9,159 bases of DNA, from the NCBI GenBank assembly GCA_016217585.1, contig JACRHQ010000056.1, forward strand, positions 1 to 9,159. Reading direction: 5' to 3'. Origin of the DNA: Candidatus Omnitrophota bacterium (GTDB taxonomy: Bacteria; Omnitrophota; Gorgyraeia; Zapsychrales; Zapsychraceae). The notes beneath the pieces were generated by a model that saw only the letters and a list, made by a program, of their open reading frames with translations, was not told the DNA's origin and ran no database searches. Position 1 is the stretch's first letter; the number at the start of each line of letters is the position of its first letter. Of this stretch, positions 1 through 6,718 are shown in pieces. A program made the position numbers and the translations under genes.

Positions 1-512
1 AAACGCTTGTCGAGCGCGTTGAAAACAGCGGCGGCCACCCTTCGTTTGGCCGTGCTGCTCAAGGAAGATATTTCGACTCTGACCGTCGACGGGCTGACCT
101 CATCAAAAAAAATGCCCACCTCGGTGGTATCCACATTGCCGATAATGCCTATAACCACGATATGCTTCTGACGCGGGTCTTTCAAAAAGACATCAAAAAA
201 TTTTTCCCCGGCGGCGGGTTTTTGTTCCTGCCCCGGCAGGATCCCTTTCCCTCCTCCAGACGTATTCTTCGCTTCCTCTTCCCGTTTTGCCTTGGCCTCT
301 TGCTCTTGTTCCGTGCGCGCCAGGCTCAAAACCGCTTCATAACACTCGACAAAACTGCACGTATAGGTCTTGCGCAAGCCCTCCGGTCGACCCGCTTCCA
401 AAGCGGTCGTCGAGGTCCCCCAGATTACTTTGAACGGTTCAGCCAGCCGGGCGCACCCGGCCGTCGTGATGATCAACGCCATTAAAGAAATATGTAAAGC
501 ACGGGATCGCAT
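1..512 (-). CDS. Lipoprotein of unknown function, C-terminus cut by window edge
   Basis: Not on any single long-ORF call; read directly from the minus strand. The start ATG at 512 gives a typical lipoprotein signal peptide: basic MRSR, a hydrophobic stretch, and the lipobox TAGC with the lipidated cysteine at residue 20. The next ATG (482) would leave only ten residues before the cysteine, so 512 is preferred. About 170 residues are visible and the frame stays open to base 1. The N-terminal part contains VIWGTSTTALE (residues 29-39) and two cysteines (52 and 57). Residues 67-104 are an E/K/Q-rich then G/P-rich low-complexity stretch. The rest is ordered-looking, with TTEVGIFF (129-136) and VEISSLSS (146-153). 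From memory this resembles small Omnitrophota hypothetical lipoproteins, but I cannot name a family. A strong promoter sits immediately upstream, with no Shine-Dalgarno sequence, which suggests an almost leaderless transcript. The gene follows the coiled-coil gene by 25 bp but appears separately transcribed. Confidence 0.85.
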   Translation of the reverse strand, partial: MRSRALHISLMALIITTAGCARLAEPFKVIWGTSTTALEAGRPEGLRKTYTCSFVECYEAVLSLARTEQEQEAKAKREEEAKNTSGGGKGILPGQEQKPAAGEKFFDVFLKDPRQKHIVVIGIIGNVDTTEVGIFFDEVSPSTVRVEISSLSSTAKRRVAAAVFNALDKR

Positions 513-520
513 AAAGGAAT

Positions 521-548
521 ATTATAACAAAAACCTGTTAATTGGCAA
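521..548 (-). promoter_or_regulatory. Sigma-70 type promoter for the 512 lipoprotein gene
   Basis: On the minus strand there is TTGCCA (548-543), a 16-nt spacer and a perfect TATAAT (526-521). Initiation would be expected near 514-512, so the ATG at 512 would be at or within 2-3 nt of the transcript's 5' end. The -35 hexamer overlaps the last codons of the upstream coiled-coil gene, whose stop codon is at 540-538. This is sequence matching only; no transcription start data exist here. Confidence 0.7.
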
Positions 549-1506
549 CGGCGGCTTTCGTGAGGTCGTCAATCTGGATTTTAAAATCTTCGCAGATCTT
601 CTCAAGCCCCAGCGCCTGGGCCCGTTGTTTGGTCAGTTCGTACTGCAGGACTTTTTCCTTTTCCAGCAAATACGCGTTGAAATCCCTGGTCTTCCCGAGG
701 TTCTGCTCGAGGGCGACCCTCGCCTGAATCAGGTGGTCGCGCTCCTGATTAAATTCTCCCACTTTCTCCAGCGCCTGCGCGAGCTGTTTGCCGAGGACCT
801 CCTCCTGGATGCGGTCGCTCTCGCTTTTTTGCGCCTCTAAAAGGCGGGCCATGTCGCTGGCTTCGTTTAATTTCTGGTTGTTGACCTTCTGCATCAACTC
901 GATATCCTTCTGAAGCCGTTGCATCTGCCGCTCGTGCTCACCCGCCTGGGCCAGAAGGTTTGCGTGTTCAGCGGTCAACTGTTCCCGCTCGGCCTGCCAA
1001 TGCGTCTGCTGGTTTAAAGCGCCGTCTCTCGCCTCGCCGAGTTCTTTCGTGAGTAGATCCATCCTGGTGATCTCCTGCCGGAAGTCCTGTATTTTGGCAT
1101 CTTCTTCCGCCTTGAGACGATCACACAAAAGACGCATCTCTTCGACCTGCGCGGCTAACCGGCCGGATTCGGACTCTCTCTGTTCTATCTGTTTTTTGAA
1201 CTTGCCGTTTTCCTGCGTAAGGCCGGCAATCGCCTGCTGGTCGGCCGCGGCCCTGGCCGCCGCGCGATCTTGCAGGGCGTGTAATTCCTGCTCCAGGCCC
1301 GTGACACGGGTCTGGAGCAGTTCCGTGTTGTCAGGGATCCGGGACAGCTCCACCGGTTTTGCCGCGACCAGCGTACCAGGAACAACTGCCCCATGGTCCG
1401 GTCTGGACAAAAGCGAAGGTGTTTCCTCGCGCAAACCCTTGATATAATAAACTATCCCACCGATAAACACAACCACGGCCGCAATCATCAAAAGATAACT
1501 GATCAT
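538..1506 (-). CDS. Membrane-anchored coiled-coil protein of unknown function
   Basis: A 322-residue protein. Residues 3-22 form one hydrophobic transmembrane segment, followed by a basic KGLR stretch. A proline-containing linker covers roughly residues 29-60, and from about residue 62 to 318 the chain is almost uninterrupted charged heptad-like helix rich in E, Q, K, L and A. This looks like a single-span anchor carrying a long coiled coil. The large soluble part is probably cytoplasmic, with KGLR just after the membrane segment, although orientation is uncertain. The start ATG at 1506 has a strong Shine-Dalgarno GGGAGG a few bases upstream. It begins 24 bp after the hldD stop and is probably the last gene of the lipoprotein-hldD operon. 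I do not recognise a family. Such proteins are often structural or scaffold factors of the envelope, but no specific role can be read here. Confidence 0.85.
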   Translation of the reverse strand: MISYLLMIAAVVVFIGGIVYYIKGLREETPSLLSRPDHGAVVPGTLVAAKPVELSRIPDNTELLQTRVTGLEQELHALQDRAAARAAADQQAIAGLTQENGKFKKQIEQRESESGRLAAQVEEMRLLCDRLKAEEDAKIQDFRQEITRMDLLTKELGEARDGALNQQTHWQAEREQLTAEHANLLAQAGEHERQMQRLQKDIELMQKVNNQKLNEASDMARLLEAQKSESDRIQEEVLGKQLAQALEKVGEFNQERDHLIQARVALEQNLGKTRDFNAYLLEKEKVLQYELTKQRAQALGLEKICEDFKIQIDDLTKAAVAN

Positions 1507-1530
1507 CGCTTTGCCTCCCTTATTGGCACA

Positions 1531-2493
1531 TCACCAATATCGATGACTTTCAAGATACCCCGCGTAATCGGCCACGGCCTCCTCAAGCGGCATAAAATCC
1601 CGGGCATATCCTGCCTGGCGCAACCTGGTCATATCCGCCTGGGTAAAATACTGATAACGCTTTTCGAGGTCTGTGGGCATGTCGACGTACCGGATGTCCG
1701 GCGGTTTCCCGGCGGCGGCGAATAACGCGCCGGCGAGGTCGTTCCAGGCGCGCGCCTCTCCGGTACCCGCGTTAAAGATGCCGTTGATCCCCGGGTGATC
1801 AAAGAAAAAAAGGACAATGTCCACCGCGTCCTTGACGTAAATAAAATCCCGCTTCTGCTCGCCGTCCTTGTAATCTTTCCGGTACGATTTGAACAGCTCC
1901 ATGCGGCCTTCTTCGGCCACCCGCTGGTACGCCTTGGCCACGACGCTGCGCATGTCCCCCTTGTGGTATTCGTTCGGCCCGAAGACGTTGAAAAATTTCA
2001 GACCCGCCATTTTATCCGCCAGGCCGTGGTCCAGCACCCACAGGTCAAAATCCTGTTTGGACTGGCCGTAGAGGTTCAGCGGCCGCAAACGGCGGGTGGT
2101 CGCCTCATCGTCCTTGTAGCCGGCGGCCCCGTCCCCATAGGTCGCCGCCGAGCTCGCGTAGATCAACCGCACGCCGTGTTTCACGGCCCATTGCGCCAGG
2201 GCGCGGGTATACTCAAAATTATTCTGGCGGAAATATTGCGCGTCCTGCAGGGTCGTCGAGCTGCAGGCCCCCATATGGATCACGGCCTCCACGGACGGAT
2301 CAAACTCATCTCGGGAGACCGACTCAAGAAAAACCCTTTTATCGTAATATCGCGCGTAACGCTTGTGCGCGATATTCTGCTCTTTCGCCTCATTGATATG
2401 GTCGACCAGGACAAGGTCCTCCCGGCCGCGCTCATTGAGTTTGGCGACGATACAACTCCCGATAAATCCGGCCGCGCCGGTCACAACGATCAC
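1531..2493 (-). CDS. hldD: ADP-L-glycero-D-manno-heptose 6-epimerase
   Basis: Converts ADP-D-glycero-beta-D-manno-heptose to the L-glycero epimer, the last step of the activated heptose precursor for lipopolysaccharide inner core; cytoplasmic. The 320-residue length is near the family norm. Visible features are the N-terminal NAD(P)-binding GAAGFIG (residues 6-12), HMGACSSTT (73-81), the YGQSK catalytic tyrosine/lysine motif (Y142, K146), and the HldD-typical FFNVFGPNEYHKGDMRSV block with K178, which matches by position the second catalytic residue known in the E. coli enzyme. DFIYVKDAV follows further on. The start is GTG at 2493, chosen because translation begins directly with the Rossmann strand VIVVTG and because AAGGAG lies 9 nt upstream. 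It follows the small lipoprotein gene by 18 bp. No other heptose pathway gene (gmhA, hldE, gmhB, waa) is in the window. Confidence 0.96.
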   Translation of the reverse strand: MIVVTGAAGFIGSCIVAKLNERGREDLVLVDHINEAKEQNIAHKRYARYYDKRVFLESVSRDEFDPSVEAVIHMGACSSTTLQDAQYFRQNNFEYTRALAQWAVKHGVRLIYASSAATYGDGAAGYKDDEATTRRLRPLNLYGQSKQDFDLWVLDHGLADKMAGLKFFNVFGPNEYHKGDMRSVVAKAYQRVAEEGRMELFKSYRKDYKDGEQKRDFIYVKDAVDIVLFFFDHPGINGIFNAGTGEARAWNDLAGALFAAAGKPPDIRYVDMPTDLEKRYQYFTQADMTRLRQAGYARDFMPLEEAVADYAGYLESHRYW

Positions 2494-2502
2494 GGTGATG
2501 CG

Positions 2503-2508
2503 CTCCTT
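2503..2508 (-). promoter_or_regulatory. Shine-Dalgarno site for hldD
   Basis: AAGGAG on the minus strand, 9 nt before the GTG start at 2493. It supports GTG as the real start and shows that internal operon genes in this genome use Shine-Dalgarno initiation, unlike the promoter-proximal genes. Confidence 0.75.
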
Positions 2509-2511
2509 GGC

Positions 2512-3111
2512 TCAATCCGTCCTTACAACGGTCTCCTCTTGTCCGGAAACAATAAAATGTCCGATATCCTTGCCGATATCGTAACCGAGCTGCTTATGGT
2601 CTTTTTTCCGCGGGTCGCCCCGTGCCTCGTCGGTAAATACAGCGACATTCTTCTGTGAGGAGGATTGGATCACCCGGCCCTCGACTTGCAACGAAATCCG
2701 CCGTTTCTGAAACATCCACCGGCTCAACCGCGAAGGCCGGCCGACCCCGGTCACATAACCGCTCACAACCCAATCCGCCTCCCGGGCGCGGTCGGGGCCG
2801 AGGATCTCAAAAAGCGCCCCCCTCTCCTTCATCGCCTCGGCGATACCCTTGACCGTCATTAAAGCGATCTTGTCCAGTTCATCGTCGGCCGTGACATTGA
2901 CCCCCGCCTTGAACGGGACAATGAAGACCTTCCCCCCTTGCCGTAACAGCTGACCGTCGAGGATTTTTCCCGTCCGGACCCATGCCGGCTGGCCCAAAGG
3001 GCCCTGGGCCGCATTCACAGCCCCGGAGGTATCCTGCCGCGCATGAAACCACGCGCACCCCGGACAAAGCGCAATAATCACCAGAGCCGCCGCTATCCCA
3101 TTTTTTTTCAT
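2512..3111 (-). CDS. Small lipoprotein of unknown function
   Basis: A 199-residue protein starting at ATG 3111. The N-terminus MKKNGIAAALVIIALCPGC is a signal peptide with probable lipidation at C19; the residue three before it is cysteine rather than the usual leucine, so the lipobox is imperfect. The frame remains open 66 bp upstream to another ATG (3177), but that would put a polar, arginine-rich stretch before the signal peptide and overlap malQ, so it is rejected. The mature part has KVFIVPFKAG (about residues 62-71), a helical segment DELDKIALMTVKGIAEAMKE, and DWVVSGYVTGVG. This pattern (strand, helix, then a 'sgyv' strand) recalls small outer-membrane-associated lipoproteins with CsgG/TolB-N-like folds, but I cannot assign a family. 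It probably heads the operon with hldD and the coiled-coil gene. Localisation is likely the outer membrane, periplasmic side. Confidence 0.85.
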   Translation of the reverse strand: MKKNGIAAALVIIALCPGCAWFHARQDTSGAVNAAQGPLGQPAWVRTGKILDGQLLRQGGKVFIVPFKAGVNVTADDELDKIALMTVKGIAEAMKERGALFEILGPDRAREADWVVSGYVTGVGRPSRLSRWMFQKRRISLQVEGRVIQSSSQKNVAVFTDEARGDPRKKDHKQLGYDIGKDIGHFIVSGQEETVVRTD

Positions 3112-3121
3112 GATTAACTGG

Positions 3122-3150
3122 ATTCTAACATAGCCCCGGCGGGGCCTCAA
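3122..3150 (-). promoter_or_regulatory. Sigma-70 type promoter for the lipoprotein-hldD operon
   Basis: The minus strand reads TTGAGG (3150-3145), a 17-nt spacer and TAGAAT (3127-3122). Expected initiation is near A3115, leaving about 4 nt before the ATG at 3111. No Shine-Dalgarno sequence lies between. The spacer contains a GCCCC-GCC-GGGGC inverted repeat (3145-3133), which has no following T-run and is not called a terminator for malQ. A second -10-like sequence, TATGTT, overlaps. Confidence 0.6.
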
Positions 3151-3155
3151 GGGAA

Positions 3156-4679
3156 TTACCCAAAATCTGCCCGGCACAGCCGACGGGAATCCTGTGTCAG
3201 GCTGCGAAGCCGTTGCGTAACGCGGGGGGTGATCTCTTCGCGTGTCAGCCGCCAGCGCCAGTTGCCTTGGATCGTGGCCGGTTTATTGAAACGGGCCTCC
3301 TGGCCAAGCCCCAGCACGTCCTGCATCGGCACAATAGCGGTGTCCGCCTTCGAACGCATGGCCAACTCCACGAACGCCCAGGGAATATCCGCCGGTTCAA
3401 GGTGGCGGCCGAGATAAGCAAAAAGGTTCTCTTTCTCTCCGGGTGTCGCCTCGTTCTCAAACCATCCCCGGACGGTATTGTTGTCGTGCGTCCCCGTATA
3501 AACCACGCAATGCTGTTCGAAGTTATGCGGCAGATACGGGTGTTTCTGCAAATCTTCTCCAAAGGCAAAAAGCAGGACCTTCATGCCCGGGAGGTCATAC
3601 TTGCGCATCAGCGCGCGGACATCGTCGGTGATGACACCCAGGTCTTCAGCGACCAGCGGCAGTTTTTTAAAACTCTTTTTCAAGGTATCAAAGAAATCTT
3701 CCGTCGGGACGTTCATCCATTTCCCTTTGGACGCGAGCGGTTCCTGGCTGGGGATCTCCCAGTACTGGACAAAGCCGCGGAAATGGTCGACGCGCACGTA
3801 ATCGTAAAGCTTGAGGTTATGACGCAACCTCTCGACCCACCAGGCGTAACGGGATTCTTTTAATCTGCGCCAGTTGTAAACGGGGTTGCCCCAGCGCTGG
3901 CCCGTCGCGCTGAAATAATCGGGCGGCACACCCGCGACCCCGACGGGACGATAACGCTCATCGACCTTGAAATGACGCGTGTCCGCCCAGGCATCGGCGC
4001 TGTCCCAGTTGACATAGATCGGCATATCCCCGATGAACTCGATGCCGCGGCCGCGGCAATACTCCCGCAGCTGTCCCCATTGGCGGAAAAAGATAAACTG
4101 CAAGAACTCGGCCCGCTCGATCTGGGCGCCGAAGCTGTACTCAAAATCCTGGAGCGCTTCCCCTTTTCTTTCCTTCAAGGCCCTGGGCCAATCCGTCCAG
4201 ACAGCGCCGTCCTGATGATCTTTAACGGCGACGAACAGGGCGTAGTCGCGCAACCAGGCGGCGTTGTTTTTGCGGAAATCCCCGAATTCCTTCTCCAGCC
4301 GCCGGCTGCTTCGAAATTTTTCATGGGCCCTGCGCAAAATCTTGCGTTTATAATCCATGACGGTACCGTAATCCGTACAGGCTGAAGGGAAATCCGGCCG
4401 TTCGCGTAAATCCAGGGCAGACAACAACCCGTCCCTGACCAACAGTTCGGGGCTGATGAAAAGGACATTCGCCGCGAATGCCGAAAAGCTGCTGTAGGGG
4501 GAATGGTGGCAGGCCGGATCCGTCGGATTAAGCGGAAGCACCTGCCATAAACTCTGGCCGGCCCGGTGCAGGAAATCGGCGAACCAGTACGCGCCCGGCC
4601 CCAGGTCTCCGATGCCGAATTTCGAAGGCAGGGAACTGATATGCAAAAGGATACCGCTTCGCCGCTGGTCTGTATTCAT
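3156..4679 (-). CDS. malQ: 4-alpha-glucanotransferase (amylomaltase, GH77)
   Basis: Transfers alpha-1,4-glucan segments between maltodextrins with release of glucose; cytoplasmic, part of maltodextrin and glycogen metabolism. The 507-residue length fits the short Thermus/Aquifex-type GH77 enzymes that lack the extra N-terminal domain of E. coli MalQ. RSGILLHISSLPS (residues 7-19) is the usual N-terminus. The three catalytic carboxylates are all in place: the nucleophile D298 in VRVDHFRGF, the acid/base E345 in LVAEDLG, and D399 in GTHDNNT. GDMPIYVNWDSADAW (218-231) is also typical. ATG 4679 is chosen because homologues begin about here; an in-frame ATG at 4733 would add an 18-residue polar extension and overlap the permease gene by 20 bp. 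Neither start has a Shine-Dalgarno sequence. It sits 34 bp after the permease gene and is probably cotranscribed. No other glycogen gene is nearby. Confidence 0.95.
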   Translation of the reverse strand: MNTDQRRSGILLHISSLPSKFGIGDLGPGAYWFADFLHRAGQSLWQVLPLNPTDPACHHSPYSSFSAFAANVLFISPELLVRDGLLSALDLRERPDFPSACTDYGTVMDYKRKILRRAHEKFRSSRRLEKEFGDFRKNNAAWLRDYALFVAVKDHQDGAVWTDWPRALKERKGEALQDFEYSFGAQIERAEFLQFIFFRQWGQLREYCRGRGIEFIGDMPIYVNWDSADAWADTRHFKVDERYRPVGVAGVPPDYFSATGQRWGNPVYNWRRLKESRYAWWVERLRHNLKLYDYVRVDHFRGFVQYWEIPSQEPLASKGKWMNVPTEDFFDTLKKSFKKLPLVAEDLGVITDDVRALMRKYDLPGMKVLLFAFGEDLQKHPYLPHNFEQHCVVYTGTHDNNTVRGWFENEATPGEKENLFAYLGRHLEPADIPWAFVELAMRSKADTAIVPMQDVLGLGQEARFNKPATIQGNWRWRLTREEITPRVTQRLRSLTQDSRRLCRADFG

Positions 4680-4713
4680 CAATATACCGGATTGCCGTTT
4701 CTGTTGTTCCCGC

Positions 4714-5628
4714 TTAACGGATAAGGATGTCATAAAAAACGCCGGATAAAACAGCCATGCCGCTGATCACCGCGAGATACAGCCAAAGGATTTTCCAGCC
4801 GAACTGTTTTTTCACGACCAGGATCGTGGCATAACTCGTGACGGGTCCCACGATAAGATAAGTCATCGCCTGGCCGTGGCTCATCCCGCTTTTGATCAGG
4901 GCGTCGGCCAGAGGGACGCTCGCCGTCGAACAGGTGTAATCGATCAGCCCGAAAAAAAGGATAAAAATATAACCGACAACCCCGGTTAAATAGGTGTGGA
5001 TAAAACCCTGGATCGGTGCGGAGACGACCACCAGGCTCGCGACAGCGATCCCCAGAAGGATCTGCGCGCCGATCTCCCTGGGCATGGTGATAAACGCGTA
5101 CTTCAGGACCTCCTTCATCCCGCCGGGAAAAGACGAAACCCGGGATGCGGGGTCTTCGTCCGTACCGCCTTCACAACATCCGCCGGATCGAGGGAACGCG
5201 GCCCCATCGCCCGGCGGTATCTTCATCCGGTCGCCGATAGCGCCCATGACCAGCCCGATCAGGATCACCGCAAAAAAAATAAAGACCGTAAAAGTAAACC
5301 CCAATAACTTCCAGCAGACAACCAGGGCCGAAACCGAGGTCGCCGGTGTCGCGACCAGAAACGCGAGGACGGCACCGAGGCTGGCCCCTTTGCGTCGTAA
5401 CGTCAGGGCGACCGGCAGAGTGCCGATGCAACAAAGCGGCAAGATGACCCCCACGACCGAGGCGAGAGCGATCGACCGGAACCCCTTCTCTCCCAAGTGC
5501 CGTTCCACCATGGCGGCGGGGATGAATTGATGCAACAACCCGCCCAGAAGAAACCCGACGGCCAGGATAAGCCATAATTCCCGGAGATAATGGACGAAGG
5601 TATAAAAGAATTGGTTTAAAAAATCCAT
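4714..5628 (-). CDS. COG0701 (DUF318-type) permease, putative metal or metalloid exporter
   Basis: A 304-residue polytopic membrane protein. Hydrophobic segments are at about residues 17-36, 52-72, 85-105, 108-130, 176-202, 212-232, 250-272 and 279-299, so roughly eight. It belongs to the permease family that includes ArsP (organoarsenical efflux) and the SO_0444-type Cu/Zn efflux proteins. The diagnostic block is PLCCIGTLPVALTLRRKGAS (64-83) followed by LVATPATS (91-98). A second copy of the block occurs at CSTASVPLADAL (233-244) with YLIVGPVTSY (257-266), so the two halves are related. The loop between halves (about 135-172) contains GGCCEGG, an extra cysteine pair that could bind metal. 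The substrate cannot be read from sequence. It starts 15 bp after the CBS-protein gene, without a visible Shine-Dalgarno sequence, and is likely cotranscribed with it. Confidence 0.88.
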   Translation of the reverse strand: MDFLNQFFYTFVHYLRELWLILAVGFLLGGLLHQFIPAAMVERHLGEKGFRSIALASVVGVILPLCCIGTLPVALTLRRKGASLGAVLAFLVATPATSVSALVVCWKLLGFTFTVFIFFAVILIGLVMGAIGDRMKIPPGDGAAFPRSGGCCEGGTDEDPASRVSSFPGGMKEVLKYAFITMPREIGAQILLGIAVASLVVVSAPIQGFIHTYLTGVVGYIFILFFGLIDYTCSTASVPLADALIKSGMSHGQAMTYLIVGPVTSYATILVVKKQFGWKILWLYLAVISGMAVLSGVFYDILIR

Positions 5629-5643
5629 GGCTGGCAGGGTCGA

Positions 5644-6663
5644 TCACCCCCTGGATTCCGGAGGACCGGTTTTAACGATGTCTCTTTCATCGTAGATCTC
5701 GCCGAACAGCTCTTCCAGGACGTCTTCCATGGTGACCACGCCGACGTCCTTGCCGTGCGAGTCCTGCACGATGAACAGATGCTGGTTATACGCCTGGAAT
5801 CTTTCCAGCAGGGCGTCCGCCTTGATGAGCCAGTTGACGAAGACAGGCTTGGTCATAAAATCCCGGACGCGGGCATGATAATTGTCCTTGGCTATTTCGG
5901 CAAGCAAGGTGCGCTGCTGGACGGTCCCCACGATGTCTTGCGGGTCTTTATCGTAAACCGCGATGCGGCTGAAGCGCGAGCTTATAATGGCGTCCTTGAG
6001 TTCTTCCAGCGTCTTGTCCGCCGGCAGGGCGTAGATCTGGTCGATGGGCCTCATGATCTGGGCGGCCCGCACGTCGTTAAGTTTAAAGACGCGGCCGCAA
6101 AGGACCTCTTCATCGATTTCAACGGTCCCTTCCACACTGCCCAGCTGCAACATGATCCTGATCTCCTCTTCCGTGACCCTGGGGTGAAGCGGTTGTCCGG
6201 CGAGAAACGGCTTTGTCAGGCGCAGGACAATGTCGATCACCGGACGCAGGGCCCACAATATCCACCGCAGGGGTTTGGCGAAAAACAGGGATAACGGGAC
6301 CTTGTACCGCTCGCCGATTGTTTTGGGGATGACCTCACCGCCGACAATGATGCTGAAGGTCATCACCGTGGAGACAACGCCCAGCCACTGGTTGCCGAAG
6401 CGCAAAACCACCTGTTCTCCTATGAAAATGGACCCCACAATATTAATGGCGTTGTTCAAGATAACGATGCAGGCCAGGGTATGCGAAATATTTTCCTTGA
6501 TATACAGAAGGTCTTTGGCGTTCCTGCGGTTTTGCTCGTACAGGATCCTGGCGCGGATCAAAGGCAGGCTTAAAACGGCGGCCTCGGCCATTGAACACAG
6601 CGCCGAGGCAAAAATAACACTGAAAAATAGAATAAGGACGGAGATCATGGACGGTGTTACCAC
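5644..6663 (-). CDS. CNNM/DUF21 membrane protein with CBS pair (CorC/HlyC-like family, short form)
   Basis: A 339-residue membrane protein. The N-terminal DUF21/CNNM domain has about four hydrophobic segments (residues 7-29, 62-85, 94-115, 125-148) and carries the conserved signatures SMAEAAVLSL (24-33), NNAINIVGSIF (70-80) and GGEVIPKTIG (108-117). A CBS pair follows: MRPIDQIYALP (204-214) through DIVGTV (243-248), then MTKPVFVNW (270-278) through GVVTMEDVLEELFGEIYDE (308-326). CNNM proteins transport or regulate Mg2+ (and possibly Co2+) across the inner membrane, and the CBS pair usually binds nucleotide. The protein ends soon after the second CBS, so the C-terminal CorC_HlyC domain of full-length members (about 430 residues) is absent. 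The start is GTG 6663 or ATG 6648; neither has a Shine-Dalgarno sequence. A good promoter lies just upstream, so this gene heads the permease-malQ unit. Confidence 0.9.
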   Translation of the reverse strand: MVTPSMISVLILFFSVIFASALCSMAEAAVLSLPLIRARILYEQNRRNAKDLLYIKENISHTLACIVILNNAINIVGSIFIGEQVVLRFGNQWLGVVSTVMTFSIIVGGEVIPKTIGERYKVPLSLFFAKPLRWILWALRPVIDIVLRLTKPFLAGQPLHPRVTEEEIRIMLQLGSVEGTVEIDEEVLCGRVFKLNDVRAAQIMRPIDQIYALPADKTLEELKDAIISSRFSRIAVYDKDPQDIVGTVQQRTLLAEIAKDNYHARVRDFMTKPVFVNWLIKADALLERFQAYNQHLFIVQDSHGKDVGVVTMEDVLEELFGEIYDERDIVKTGPPESRG

Positions 6664-6677
6664 GTAATAATGGGCTT

Positions 6678-6706
6678 ATTATAACGACCGGCAAGATAAT
6701 TTGCAA
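6678..6706 (-). promoter_or_regulatory. Sigma-70 type promoter for the CNNM-permease-malQ unit
   Basis: The minus strand has TTGCAA (6706-6701), a 17-nt spacer and a perfect TATAAT (6683-6678) in the 55-bp gap after the response regulator gene. Expected initiation is near A6671, giving a leader of about 8 nt to GTG 6663 or about 23 nt to ATG 6648. No Shine-Dalgarno-like sequence lies in either leader. Confidence 0.7.
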
Positions 6707-6718
6707 ACGATCCTTGAA

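Noticed and set aside
1443..1448. Plus-strand TATAAT within the coiled-coil gene
   Set aside because: It arises from tyrosine/isoleucine codons of the membrane segment on the other strand, with no -35 and no downstream plus-strand gene.
1795..2658. Long plus-strand open frame (287 codons) opposite hldD and the lipoprotein gene
   Set aside because: It is antisense to two well-supported genes, has no recognisable domain, and reflects codon bias of the real strand.
3133..3145. GCCCC-GCC-GGGGC inverted repeat after malQ as a terminator
   Set aside because: The stem is only five pairs with a 3-nt loop and no T-run follows; it lies inside the spacer of the next promoter.
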